64,000 bases of DNA, from positions 1 to 64,000 of the forward strand of contig NZ_WMIC01000010.1 of NCBI RefSeq assembly GCF_009711135.1, read 5' to 3'. Of the stretch, positions 9,294 through 18,671 are shown piece after piece; the first letter of the stretch is position 1, and each line of letters opens with the position of its first letter. Position numbers and translations under genes: made by a program. Under the pieces are notes generated by a model. The model did no database searches, was not told the DNA's origin, and was given only the letters and a program-made list of their open reading frames with translations. This DNA comes from Flavobacterium sp. LC2016-01. GTDB taxonomy: Bacteria; Bacteroidota; Bacteroidia; Flavobacteriales; Flavobacteriaceae.

Positions 9294-10075
9294 GAGATTT
9301 TTTCTAACCAGTCTGCAATATATAGAGCGATATTTTCCCAATTTTTCTGACCTAGAGCATAATGATTCTGATTTTCAAATTCTTTAAAACAGGTTATGGA
9401 ATGCAGATTTTTATATTTTTTAAAATTCGAATAATTAATTATTGAAGAAGTAAAATGATCCGCAGAACCAGATAAAAATAAAAGCGGACTGTGTTTTTTT
9501 TTGAAATTGATTTTTGAGATCTTAGAAAAAATACCTCTTATAAGAATTTTAGATTCGGGAATGATGAGTTTTTCATAACTATCTTTTTGTTCCTCAAATG
9601 ACATTTTATTTGTAAAATAGTGCTGCCATTTTTTAAAAGACATTAAGTATGTTTTTTTTGCCGAAGTAAAAAAGCCTAATGGTTTTAAAATGGCTTTATA
9701 AAATGAGAAATTTACCGTAATTGCGTTTCTTGGGGGAAATGAATTTATACAAACTCCCGCATATCCTAATTCTTTTTCCATCAATAATTGCGTCAAAAGT
9801 CCGCCGTATGAATGCCCAATTAAAATAGGTTTTTCGGGAAGTTTTTCGATAATTTCAACATAATAATCCAGTAAATCATTCAGCGATATTGAGGCAATTT
9901 TTGAGTTCGGATGTTCTCTCCGTAAAATCTCAGCCGATTCATTTTTGTGAAGCCATGGAGGCGCGACTGTTTTATAACCTCTTTTTTCAAAAAAAACAAT
10001 CCATTCATCCCAGCAAGAATGGCTAATGAAGGCTCCTTGGATAAACATAATTGTTTTTTTGTCAGATAAATGCAT
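9290..10075 (-). CDS. alpha/beta hydrolase, paralogue of the 128-898 protein
   Basis: 261 residues, cytoplasmic. FIQGAF replaces the usual HG oxyanion motif, and the nucleophile elbow is GHSYGG near residue 94. SADHF supplies the acid and the NHY region near the C-terminus the His. It aligns end to end with the hydrolase at 128-898, but the His in the oxyanion motif has become Gln. It converges on the sigma-54 activator gene with a 4-base overlap of coding ends. A candidate RpoN promoter lies 67 bases upstream of its start. Confidence 0.83.
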   Translation of the reverse strand: MHLSDKKTIMFIQGAFISHSCWDEWIVFFEKRGYKTVAPPWLHKNESAEILRREHPNSKIASISLNDLLDYYVEIIEKLPEKPILIGHSYGGLLTQLLMEKELGYAGVCINSFPPRNAITVNFSFYKAILKPLGFFTSAKKTYLMSFKKWQHYFTNKMSFEEQKDSYEKLIIPESKILIRGIFSKISKINFKKKHSPLLFLSGSADHFTSSIINYSNFKKYKNLHSITCFKEFENQNHYALGQKNWENIALYIADWLEKIS

Positions 10076-10603
10076 GTTGCTTTTTTATGTGATTATTTTC
10101 AGAAACGCACTGTTTTTTGTTATATATTTTCAAAGAGCAAGACAAAAGGAATGCCTTTTTTGTAAAGCATTGATTATAAAAGCATTTTTATATTGCATTG
10201 ATTTAAACTTATTTATATATCGTTAAAACGGAGTTTCAATTATTGAAATATCATAATTTTCAATAATCAACAGATTAGCAATAAGAATATTAGAGATTTT
10301 GACCATTTTTTAGGTACGGAAATTTTAACTTTTTTATGGAATCCAGTAATTAATCTGGATGCTAATTTATTTTTTAGTGATTGCGGAATAAGATCTTTAT
10401 AGTATCTTGGTGGCCGGTTTGGTAATCGGAAAAGAGGCTTTAAAATCTAAATGGCCAAATTCATTTTATAATGAAAATTATACGATTACAGTTAATTTAT
10501 TAACGAGCAAACCTAAATTACAATCAATTTTTAGCCAATTCAGAAAACACAAAAAGGTGGTTTGTTTTTCTGGAGAGTGGTCAACCCAGAAAATTAAATT
10601 AAG
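10076..10603. other. intergenic region between hydrolase and GH2 genes
   Basis: 528 bases without a convincing gene. It holds the divergent control regions of the hydrolase (minus) and the GH2 gene (plus). The only noteworthy element is the RpoN-like sequence at 10142-10157. A 66-codon frame at 10407-10607 has no recognisable features and is not called. Confidence 0.5.
10142..10157 (-). promoter_or_regulatory. candidate RpoN (-24/-12) promoter
   Basis: On the minus strand AAGGCATTCCTTTTGT matches TGGCAC-N5-TTGC at the -24 GG, the CA and the -12 TTG, with correct spacing. The final C is T. It lies 67 bases upstream of the hydrolase gene next to a GAFTGA-containing activator, which is why it is listed. 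It is one base off the invariant GC, so only a candidate. Confidence 0.3.
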
Positions 10604-13294
10604 ATGACTCAAAGAAAAGTTATACTCCTGTGTATACTGTTTGCTTTTGTGACAGGATTCAGTCAGGAAAAAATAAAACAATCCATCAATTCGAATTGGC
10701 AATTTTATAAAGGAAAAGCCCAAACCACCGATATAGAGAATGGAAAAAATGTAGATTGGGAAGATGTCAACCTACCACACAGCTGGAATAAGTTTGATGT
10801 CATGGACGATCAATGGGGGTACTACCGTGGTGAAGGCTGGTACAAGAAAACGGTTTTTGTAAATCCGAGTTGGAAAAATAAATCGGTTTATCTTTATTTT
10901 GAAGGCGCAAGTCAGACGACTGAAGTTTATATTAACGGAAAAAAAGTGGGCTCACATATTGGCGGTTATAACTTTTTCAGTTTTCCGATCAATGATTTTC
11001 TTCGGTTTGATAATCTTGAAAAAGGAAATCAGATTGTGGTAAAAGTGGATAATAGTTACAACGAAAATATTCCACCTCTTGATGCCGATTTTACTTTTTA
11101 CGGCGGAATTTACCGCGATGTTTATTTGGTTGCAGCAAACGAAATTCATTTTGATATGAGCAACAAAGCTTCTGACGGAGTTTTTGTAACAACACCTTCG
11201 GTTTCTGCTGCTTCGGCGAATTTTCAATTAAAAGGAATTGTTGAAAATACTTCTAATTCTTCAAAAGAAATAAAAATTGCTACAAAATTATTCGATGAAA
11301 ATAATGTTGAAGTTGCCAATATAACTTCAGATTTAAAACTAAAACCAAATTCGAAAACCGAATTCAAACAGCTTTCAAAAGCAATTCAGAATCCGAAATT
11401 ATGGTCGCCAGAGCAACCAACTTTATATAAAGCAGTTTCAGTTATTTTAGATAAAAAAACAAAACAGCAATTAGATTTGTTTTCTGCTCCGGTAGGTTTC
11501 AGGTGGTTTGAATTTACTGCAGATAAAGGATTTTTTCTGAATGGAAAACCAACGAAATTAATTGGTGCTAATCGTCATCAGGATTATAAAGATTTGGCGA
11601 ATGCCTTGCCAGACGCTTTGGCTGAGAAAGACATGCAGTTGATAAAAGACATGGGCGGAAATTTTGTTCGTGTGGCACATTATCCACAAGATCCAGTTGT
11701 TTTAGAAGCCTGTGACAGAATTGGACTTTTAGCAATGGTTGAAACTCCAGAAGTGAATCGAATCACAGAAACGAAGGAATTTGAAGACAACAGTCTTGAA
11801 ATGCAAAGAGAAATGATTCGCCAGAGTTTTAATCATCCTAGCGTGATTGTTTGGGCGTATATGAATGAAATTCTGCTTCGTCCGAGATACGATGATAAAT
11901 CAATAGAAAGACAAACGTATTATAAAAACGTTGCAGCATTGGCACAAAAACTTGAAAATCTAACTAGAGAAGAAGATCCTTCAAGATATACGATGATTCC
12001 TAATCACGGCGCTTTTGATTTGTACAATTCGGTTGGATTAACTAAAATTCCAATGGTTGTTGGGTGGAATTTATATCAAGGCTGGTACAATGGCGAGTTT
12101 GGCGGTTTAGAAAAATACTTGGAAAAACACCATCAAGTTTTACCCGACAAACCTATGGTAATCACAGAATTTGGCGCTGATGCTGACAGAAGAATGCGAT
12201 CTCAGAATCCGCAACGTTTTGATAAATCAATGGAGTATGCTATGTTGTATCACAAACATTATTTGAATGCGATTGAAAATCTTGATTATGTTGCCGGAGG
12301 AACAATTTGGAATTTAGTTGAATTTAATTCGGAAGGAAGAGCCGAAAGCTGGCCTCACATGAATAATAAAGGGATTATGTCGTGGGACAGAATTCCGAAA
12401 GATGCTTATTATCTTTATCAAGCACGATTGTCTAAAAAGCCTGTTGTAAGTATTGGTTCTAAAGCTTGGACGAATCGTTCGGGAGTTTTAGCTTCTGAAA
12501 ATGACGAATTTTATTATGAGAATCTGGAAGTTTTTTCGAATCAAAATGAAATCACTTTAAAAGTGAACGGGCAAAATTTAGGAAGTCAGAAGACAAAGGA
12601 AGGTTCGGTTATTTTTAAAGTTCCTTTTAAAAACGGAGTGAATTTGGTAGAAGCGTTTTCGACTTCAAACGAAAATGTAAAAGATTTTGCTTCAATTCAT
12701 TATACGATTTACGCACCGAATTTAAACAGCAAAAAATATCCTTTTGAAAATATCCGAATCAGTTTAGGCGATAAAAGACAATATACGGACGAATTGACGA
12801 ATCAAAACTGGCTTCCAGAACAGGAATATAAAACCGGCAGTTGGGGCTATGTAGGAGGTCAAGTTTATAAGATGCCTGGAAATCCTCAGATTCCATACGG
12901 AACAAATAAGTTGATAAAAGGAACTGAAAACGAACCAATTTATCAAACTCAAAGAGAAGGAATTGAAGCTTTTAATTTTGATGTTCCCGATGGAAAGTAT
13001 GAAGTAACACTTTATTTCGCTGAGTTGGTTTCTGGAAACACGAGAGAAGCTTTGGCTTATAATTTGGCCGAGAAAAGTGCAAAGGAAGAAAAAGCTTTTA
13101 GAGTTTTTGATGTTTTGGTAAATGGTGAATTGTTTTTAGAAAATTTCGGAAACCAAAATTATCTAGAGCCTGAAAAAGCAGTCGATATGAAAACAACCAT
13201 TTTTGTGAAAGACGGAAAAGGAATTCATGTTGATTTTAAAGCTAAAACAGGAAAGACAATTTTGAATGGAATTGAATTGAAAAGAATTTATTAA
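10604..13294 (+). CDS. glycoside hydrolase family 2 with C-terminal malectin-like domain
   Basis: 896 residues with a signal peptide (1-20, ending TGFSQ). A GH2 sugar-binding domain (about 30-190), an immunoglobulin-like domain (about 200-300) and a TIM barrel follow. The predicted acid/base is E422 in AYMNE and the nucleophile E522 in VITEFGAD. A bacterial Ig-like stretch and a malectin-like carbohydrate-binding domain (about 715-895, starting RISLGDKRQY) complete it. The likely activity is beta-galactosidase or beta-glucuronidase in the periplasm. It precedes two SusC/SusD pairs and is the only glycosidase in the locus, so it probably acts on the imported oligosaccharide. Confidence 0.88.
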   Translation: MTQRKVILLCILFAFVTGFSQEKIKQSINSNWQFYKGKAQTTDIENGKNVDWEDVNLPHSWNKFDVMDDQWGYYRGEGWYKKTVFVNPSWKNKSVYLYFEGASQTTEVYINGKKVGSHIGGYNFFSFPINDFLRFDNLEKGNQIVVKVDNSYNENIPPLDADFTFYGGIYRDVYLVAANEIHFDMSNKASDGVFVTTPSVSAASANFQLKGIVENTSNSSKEIKIATKLFDENNVEVANITSDLKLKPNSKTEFKQLSKAIQNPKLWSPEQPTLYKAVSVILDKKTKQQLDLFSAPVGFRWFEFTADKGFFLNGKPTKLIGANRHQDYKDLANALPDALAEKDMQLIKDMGGNFVRVAHYPQDPVVLEACDRIGLLAMVETPEVNRITETKEFEDNSLEMQREMIRQSFNHPSVIVWAYMNEILLRPRYDDKSIERQTYYKNVAALAQKLENLTREEDPSRYTMIPNHGAFDLYNSVGLTKIPMVVGWNLYQGWYNGEFGGLEKYLEKHHQVLPDKPMVITEFGADADRRMRSQNPQRFDKSMEYAMLYHKHYLNAIENLDYVAGGTIWNLVEFNSEGRAESWPHMNNKGIMSWDRIPKDAYYLYQARLSKKPVVSIGSKAWTNRSGVLASENDEFYYENLEVFSNQNEITLKVNGQNLGSQKTKEGSVIFKVPFKNGVNLVEAFSTSNENVKDFASIHYTIYAPNLNSKKYPFENIRISLGDKRQYTDELTNQNWLPEQEYKTGSWGYVGGQVYKMPGNPQIPYGTNKLIKGTENEPIYQTQREGIEAFNFDVPDGKYEVTLYFAELVSGNTREALAYNLAEKSAKEEKAFRVFDVLVNGELFLENFGNQNYLEPEKAVDMKTTIFVKDGKGIHVDFKAKTGKTILNGIELKRIY

Positions 13295-13339
13295 AAGAGA
13301 TTAAAAAAGACTAGCTTCTTACATATAGATGAAGCTGAG

Positions 13340-13372
13340 AACTTTGTCAAAGTTTTAAACTTTGACAAAGTT
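13340..13372. repeat. perfect 15-bp inverted repeat
   Basis: AACTTTGTCAAAGTT at 13340-13354 is followed by TTA and its exact reverse complement at 13358-13372. Each arm is itself nearly palindromic, so the unit could form a cruciform. It lies after the GH2 gene, just before a separate terminator, and so looks like a REP-type intergenic element. Confidence 0.6.
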
Positions 13373-13390
13373 GAATAGACAAAAGAGATC

Positions 13391-13436
13391 AAAAAAGAGC
13401 CAAGAATTTAGCTAAATTCTTGGCTCTTTTTGTTTT
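13391..13436. terminator. intrinsic terminator after GH2 gene
   Basis: An 18-bp perfect stem (AAAAGAGCCAAGAATTTA with its complement at 13413-13430) with a minimal loop is followed by a T-rich tract. It separates the GH2 transcript from the SusC promoter. Confidence 0.8.
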
Positions 13437-13639
13437 TAGAATAGTTTATTTATAATGTTTTCGGTTATTAGAAGATTTTAGAAATTGGCTTCAAATGATA
13501 TGTTTGCTTTGTTAAATTAGTAAAATTCCTATAAAATGTTAAAAACACGGTTAATTACTAATCATCTTGTTTTTAGCTGTTTAAAATTTCGAAATCAATT
13601 TCGTTAACAATTTTTTTTCAAAAAAAACCTTTAAAATTT

Positions 13640-13667
13640 TTGAATTAGAAATTTTAATATACTTTTG
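13640..13667 (+). promoter_or_regulatory. Bacteroidota primary-sigma promoter for first SusC/SusD pair
   Basis: TTG at 13640-13642 and TACTTTTG at 13660-13667, spaced by 17 bases, match the -33/-7 pattern (TTG, TAnnTTTG). Transcription would start near 13675 and leave a leader of about 375 bases before the SusC start codon. Confidence 0.6.
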
Positions 13668-13930
13668 TTCTATCAAATTAGTAGAGTTTAAAATTAACTC
13701 AACAAAATCGGCATATCAAAATATATTTATTCTTGAGAAGACGAGAAAATTTTTTGAAAATTTCATCTTTCAAGAAGGCATTTTTAAAAGCTCTTGAATC
13801 TCAAAATCATAAAAAATATCAAAAGATGAATTCTGAATTATTGCATCAGAATCATGAAAAAGACCAAAACAAATAGTAATAATCAAAAAAAAAAAGAAAA
13901 TGAAAAAACGAATGTGCAGTGAATAAAAAA

Positions 13931-13956
13931 ACCATTTCTGTTGCAGCAGAAATGGT
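13931..13956 (+). other. hairpin in SusC leader
   Basis: ACCATTTCTG (13931-13940) pairs perfectly with CAGAAATGGT (13947-13956) across a 6-base loop. There is no U-tract, so it is not a classical terminator. It may be a control or stability element in the long leader. Confidence 0.45.
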
Positions 13957-14048
13957 GAAGCTTAAAAGAAATTGTTCATCTCTATAAGGAAAGCGAGAAT
14001 GGAGTAAATCTGTTTTCGGCTCACCTTTTATTAAACTAAAACAAAGTA

Positions 14049-17000
14049 ATGAAAAAAAAATTAAATACATATGCATGGTTATGCATTTTATTGATTTCCA
14101 TAGGACTTAGAGCTCAAGAGACTAAGCCTTTAATTCAGTCAAAACTCGAAGGAACCGTAATCGACGCTGTTACAAAGGAGCCTGTTATTGGTGCTTCGGT
14201 AAACATTAAAGGGACTACACACGGAGTAGTAACCGATTTAGATGGGAAGTTTTTTTTCCAGACAGGACAAAAATTTCCATATACATTGATAGTAAGTTAT
14301 CTAGGGTATAAAAAAGCCGAAGTTGTAGTGAATCAAAATGCAGTGGTTATTGATCTTACTGCAGAACAGAATGTTTTATCTGAAGTTGTAGTTACAGCCT
14401 TAGGTATTACAAAAGAAAAGAAATCGTTAGGTTATACTACTCAGGCACTTAAAGGAAAAGAATTATCAGATACAAAAGAGACTAACTTTTTAAATAGTCT
14501 TACTGGTAAATTAGCAGGTGTGCGTATCACTAATTCACAGGGAGATATGGGATCTTCACGTATTGTTATTCGTGGAGAAACTTCTATTGCAGGAAACAAT
14601 CAGCCATTGTTTGTTGTTGACGGAATTCCGGTAGATAACTCACAGCTGAACTCAGGAGGAGCAACTAGAGATTTCAAAAACGCAATTTCTGATTTGAATC
14701 CACAGGATATTGAAACACTAACAGTATTGAAAGGTCCTAATGCGGCAGCTCTTTACGGATCGCGTGCGGCGCATGGAGTTGTTTTAATTACTACAAAATC
14801 TGGAAAAGGTCAAAAAGGACTTGGAATTAGCGTTAACTCTGGTATAACAGTTTCTCAAGTGAGTACTTTGCCTAGTTATCAAAATACTTTTGGACAAGGA
14901 TCAAACGGAAAGTTCAGCTATGTTGATGGTAAAGGAGGAGGAGTTAATGATGGAGTTGACGAAAGCTGGGGGCCAAAAATGGACGGACGCTTGATTCCGC
15001 AATTTTATTCAAATGGCGTTGCAGTACCTTTTGTAGCTCATCCTAATAATGTAAAAGACTTTTTTAATACGGGAGTTACTTATGATAATAGTGTTTCTGT
15101 AGCTAAATCAGATGAAAAATCAGATTTTCGCTTAGGAGTAAACAATCAAAAACAATTAGGAACAGTACCTAATAGTGAAGTAAATAAAACAAATTTCACT
15201 GTTAATACCAATTACCAAATATCTCCAAATATTAAGGTAGGAGTAACGGCTAATTATACTGTTACTAATGCGCCACAATTACCTGGAGGACCATCAGGAG
15301 GTCGTGCGGCTGGTGTAATGCTTCAGTTTCTTTGGTTTGGACGACAAGTTGATACTGATGAACTTAAGAACAATTGGAATCAGAACTGGAACAACAGCTA
15401 TTACAGCAATCCCTACTGGAATGCGTATTACAATACTACAAGTCAGCAGCGTAATCGTTTAATTGGAGATATTCATTTGGATGTAAAAATTATCGATGGA
15501 CTTAATTTTAGATTCCGTACTGGAGTTGATTATTATAATGACCGCAGAAAATACACAATCAAATACGGAACAAATGGAACTCCATTTGGGTCTTATGCAG
15601 AAGATGCTTATACTGTAAACGAACAAAATACAGAAGGAATCCTGCAATACACTAAAAAACTGAATGATGATTTTAGTTTAGATGCTCTTGCTGGAACTAA
15701 TATTCGTAACCACAGTGATGCAAATAATTATCAAAAAGCACCACGTTTGGCTGTGCCAGATTTATACACATTGACAAATTCAAGAGATCCGTTGACTTCA
15801 TCAAACACGTTGTCAAGATTGAGAGTTTACAGTGCATACGCTTCGGCACAATTGGGTTTTAGAAATTATGCGTTTTTAAACTTAACAGCTCGTAACGATT
15901 GGTCGTCAACATTGCCAAGCAGCAACCGTTCTTACTTTTATCCTTCTATTAATGGAAGTTTAGTGTTAACTGATGCTTTGAATATTAAAAGCAATACTCT
16001 TGACTTCTTAAAAGTTCGCGGAGGATGGTCTGAAGTAGGTAATGATGCAGATCCGTACCAATTATCAACAGTTTATAATTTTCAGACAGCATTCGACGGA
16101 AATCCTATTCAAACTTCTTCACAAAGGAAACTTAATGAGAATCTGAAACCAGAAACAACTCGTTCTTCTGAAGTTGGTTTAGAAGCTTCATTCTGGAAAA
16201 ACAGACTGCATTTTGATGCGGCTTATTATAATACGAATAGTTTTGATCAAATTTTAGAGATAAAAACTACAGCTTCAAGTGGTTATAATTCACAGTTGAT
16301 CAATGCCGGTAAAATAAACAATCACGGTATTGAAATTCAATTGGACGGAAACCCTGTTCAAACTGAAAACTTCAAATGGAATGTTGGCGTGAATTATTCA
16401 AAGAATATAAGCGAAGTAAAAATTCTTGATTATGATAAACAGATTCAGAACTACACAATTGGTTCTTCTGGAGGTGTTGATGTATTAGCTTCTGTAGGAC
16501 AAGCTTATGGAGCGCTTTACGGGACAGCTTATCAGCGTGATGCAAACGGAAATATTGTAGTTGGAGCAAATGGATTGCCAAAAGCGGATCCTGCAAAGAA
16601 AGTTTTAGGACATTATACTCCTGATTATTTAGCAGGTATAACAAACACATTCACGTATAAAAATATTGAATTGTCATTCCTTGTTGATGCGAGTGTAGGA
16701 GGAGAACTTTTTTCAGGAACAAACAGAACAGGTGATTATACAGGGGTCTTAGCTCAGACGCTTCCAGGCCGTGATGCTGCAAATGGTGGATTAAATTACT
16801 ATGTAACAGGTACTACAAAAACGTTATTGCCTGCAGGTGCAACAGCTCCGGGCGGTGCAGTGGTATATGATGATGGTATGATCTTTAATGGAGTTTATGC
16901 TGATGGAACAAAAAATACCTCAGTGCTTAGTGCACAGGAGTATTACAAAGCGTCATACAATATCAGTGAGGCATACATTTACAGCTCTACTTTTGTAAAA

Positions 17001-17228
17001 ATGAGAGAGATAAAACTGGCGTACAATTTAAATAGATCATTTGCTAAAAAGCTGGGATTGGTTGGAGCAAGTATTACTGCTGTAGGACGTAACCTGTTCT
17101 TTATTTATAAAGATGCACCAAATATTGATCCTGAAACAGCTTTCACTACTGGAAATGCTCAAGGTTTGGAGAGTTTAGCTTTGCCAACTACAAGAAATTT
17201 CAGTCTTAATGTTAATCTTAAATTTTAA
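14049..17228 (+). CDS. SusC/RagA-family TonB-linked outer-membrane protein
   Basis: 1059 residues. A signal peptide (1-22) precedes a CarboxypepD_reg-like domain (about 33-112, GTVIDAVTKEPVIGASVNIKGT). The plug has the family motif VVTALGITKEKKSLGY and the LKGPNAAALYGSRAAHGVVLITTK segment; a large beta-barrel ends in an aromatic-terminated final strand (LNVNLKF). There is no STN domain, so control by an ECF/FecR pair is not expected. It imports a glycan across the outer membrane together with the SusD lipoprotein encoded 12 bases downstream. The substrate probably relates to the GH2 enzyme upstream. Confidence 0.93.
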   Translation: MKKKLNTYAWLCILLISIGLRAQETKPLIQSKLEGTVIDAVTKEPVIGASVNIKGTTHGVVTDLDGKFFFQTGQKFPYTLIVSYLGYKKAEVVVNQNAVVIDLTAEQNVLSEVVVTALGITKEKKSLGYTTQALKGKELSDTKETNFLNSLTGKLAGVRITNSQGDMGSSRIVIRGETSIAGNNQPLFVVDGIPVDNSQLNSGGATRDFKNAISDLNPQDIETLTVLKGPNAAALYGSRAAHGVVLITTKSGKGQKGLGISVNSGITVSQVSTLPSYQNTFGQGSNGKFSYVDGKGGGVNDGVDESWGPKMDGRLIPQFYSNGVAVPFVAHPNNVKDFFNTGVTYDNSVSVAKSDEKSDFRLGVNNQKQLGTVPNSEVNKTNFTVNTNYQISPNIKVGVTANYTVTNAPQLPGGPSGGRAAGVMLQFLWFGRQVDTDELKNNWNQNWNNSYYSNPYWNAYYNTTSQQRNRLIGDIHLDVKIIDGLNFRFRTGVDYYNDRRKYTIKYGTNGTPFGSYAEDAYTVNEQNTEGILQYTKKLNDDFSLDALAGTNIRNHSDANNYQKAPRLAVPDLYTLTNSRDPLTSSNTLSRLRVYSAYASAQLGFRNYAFLNLTARNDWSSTLPSSNRSYFYPSINGSLVLTDALNIKSNTLDFLKVRGGWSEVGNDADPYQLSTVYNFQTAFDGNPIQTSSQRKLNENLKPETTRSSEVGLEASFWKNRLHFDAAYYNTNSFDQILEIKTTASSGYNSQLINAGKINNHGIEIQLDGNPVQTENFKWNVGVNYSKNISEVKILDYDKQIQNYTIGSSGGVDVLASVGQAYGALYGTAYQRDANGNIVVGANGLPKADPAKKVLGHYTPDYLAGITNTFTYKNIELSFLVDASVGGELFSGTNRTGDYTGVLAQTLPGRDAANGGLNYYVTGTTKTLLPAGATAPGGAVVYDDGMIFNGVYADGTKNTSVLSAQEYYKASYNISEAYIYSSTFVKMREIKLAYNLNRSFAKKLGLVGASITAVGRNLFFIYKDAPNIDPETAFTTGNAQGLESLALPTTRNFSLNVNLKF

Positions 17229-17240
17229 AAACACGAAATC

Positions 17241-18671
17241 ATGTTAAAAAAACTATCCTATATAACATTGTTTGCATTATCGCTAGTCTCCGTTTCTTGC
17301 AGCGATACTTTGGATGACATTAATGCAAATCCAAATGCAACGGAAACCCCATTGGCACCTTACCTGTTAACAGGAACATTAAAACAGGGCGCCGACTTAT
17401 ATTGGGGGTCAACAAATAATTTTGACTCGTCTTTACTGTTTGTGCAGCATTGGGCTAAAATCCAATATACTGAGCCTGATAGATATGATGTATCAAATAC
17501 TTCTTTCACATCTTTATGGAATACAGGATATGCAACTTTGGTTACAGATTTGAATACCATTATTAATTTTCCTGCAGAACAGGCAAATTCAAATTACAAA
17601 GGAATTGCATTAACATTGCGTTCATGGACATTTTTATTGCTGACCGATGCTTACGGAAGTATTCCTTATAAAGAAGCAGGTCAAAAAGTAACGCCGGCAT
17701 ACAATACTCAAAAAGAGGTGTATACAGGATTGCTTGAAGATTTAAAACAAGCTCAGTCTTTACTAAATGCATCAAATGGAGCTGTTACAGGAGATTTAGT
17801 ATACAAAGGAGACATTACAAAATGGAAAAAACTGGTAAATTCACTTCGTTTGCGTATTGCATTAAGAATTTCTGATAGAGAACCAGCATTAGCGAAACAA
17901 GCTGCAATTGATGCAACTAGCGATGCCGCTGGGTTACTTAGCAGTAATAATGATACTTTTAAGTTTACTTACATCAGTTCGCCACAGCAAAATCCAGCTT
18001 CGGCATGGTTTGAAACTCGTGATGATTATCGTATTTCGAAAACATTGGTTGATAAATTATATGAGTTAGTTGATCCACGTTTACCAGTATATGCACAATT
18101 GCCATCAGATGCAAGCGTTGGTAAATATGTTGGAGGTGCAAATGGATTATCAAACAGTGATGCAAATAGTCAAGGTTTTGCTAAAACATCAAAACCGGGA
18201 ACTTATTTCTTGACGTCAACATCACCAGCTGTAATTGCTTCTTATTCAGAAACATTATTTAATCTTTCTGAAGCAGTTGCAAGAGGTTATATTTCTGGAG
18301 ATGCTGAACAGCTTTATAAAAGTGCCATTACTGCATCGTTCAACCAATTTGGAATTACAGATGCAACTGTTATCGCTAATTATTTAAATCAGGCAACTGT
18401 AAAATATGATGCTTCAAACTATGCAAAATCAATTGGTACTCAAAAATGGATCGCTTTCTACGGACAAGGTCTTGACGCTTTTACAGAGTGGAGAAGACTT
18501 GATTATCCAGTATTGAAAGCCGGACCAGCGACAGTTTTAGACGGACAGATTCCTGCACGTTTCTTCTATCCGGGTACAGAACAATCTTTAAATGGAGTTA
18601 GTTATCAAGCAGCAGTAGCTGTTCAAGGTAAAGACCTTCTTACAACCAAACTTTGGTTTGATGTGAAATAA
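17241..18671 (+). CDS. SusD-like outer-membrane lipoprotein (SusD-like_2 type)
   Basis: 476 residues with a lipobox ending at C20 (LVSVSC) followed by SDTLDDINANPN. That N-terminus and the helical TPR-like scaffold match the SusD-like_2/RagB branch rather than classical SusD. It is the surface glycan-binding lid of the SusC encoded 12 bases upstream; both are certainly one transcript. A terminator follows at 18697-18733. Its length is typical for the family. Confidence 0.9.
   Translation: MLKKLSYITLFALSLVSVSCSDTLDDINANPNATETPLAPYLLTGTLKQGADLYWGSTNNFDSSLLFVQHWAKIQYTEPDRYDVSNTSFTSLWNTGYATLVTDLNTIINFPAEQANSNYKGIALTLRSWTFLLLTDAYGSIPYKEAGQKVTPAYNTQKEVYTGLLEDLKQAQSLLNASNGAVTGDLVYKGDITKWKKLVNSLRLRIALRISDREPALAKQAAIDATSDAAGLLSSNNDTFKFTYISSPQQNPASAWFETRDDYRISKTLVDKLYELVDPRLPVYAQLPSDASVGKYVGGANGLSNSDANSQGFAKTSKPGTYFLTSTSPAVIASYSETLFNLSEAVARGYISGDAEQLYKSAITASFNQFGITDATVIANYLNQATVKYDASNYAKSIGTQKWIAFYGQGLDAFTEWRRLDYPVLKAGPATVLDGQIPARFFYPGTEQSLNGVSYQAAVAVQGKDLLTTKLWFDVK

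Larger units (their letters stand above)
13295..14048. other. intergenic region and long SusC leader
   Basis: 754 bases without a gene. In order it holds an inverted repeat (13340-13372), a terminator (13391-13436), a TTG-N17-TACTTTTG promoter (13640-13667) and a roughly 375-base transcribed leader with a 10-bp hairpin (13931-13956). Two tiny frames in the leader (16 and 8 codons) are not called as genes. Confidence 0.6.

Noticed and set aside
10407..10607. 66-codon open frame ending on the GH2 start codon
   Set aside because: No similarity to a known family, no signal, composition like the surrounding intergenic DNA, and it overlaps the GH2 gene start.
13826..13926. Two mini-frames (16 and 8 codons) in the SusC leader as possible leader peptides
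   Set aside because: No repeated regulatory codon and no terminator follows, unlike the ilvN leaders.
13852..14076. 74-codon minus-strand frame across the SusC start
   Set aside because: It is the complement of the A-rich leader and gene start; the hydrophobic translation is typical of antisense AT-rich DNA.
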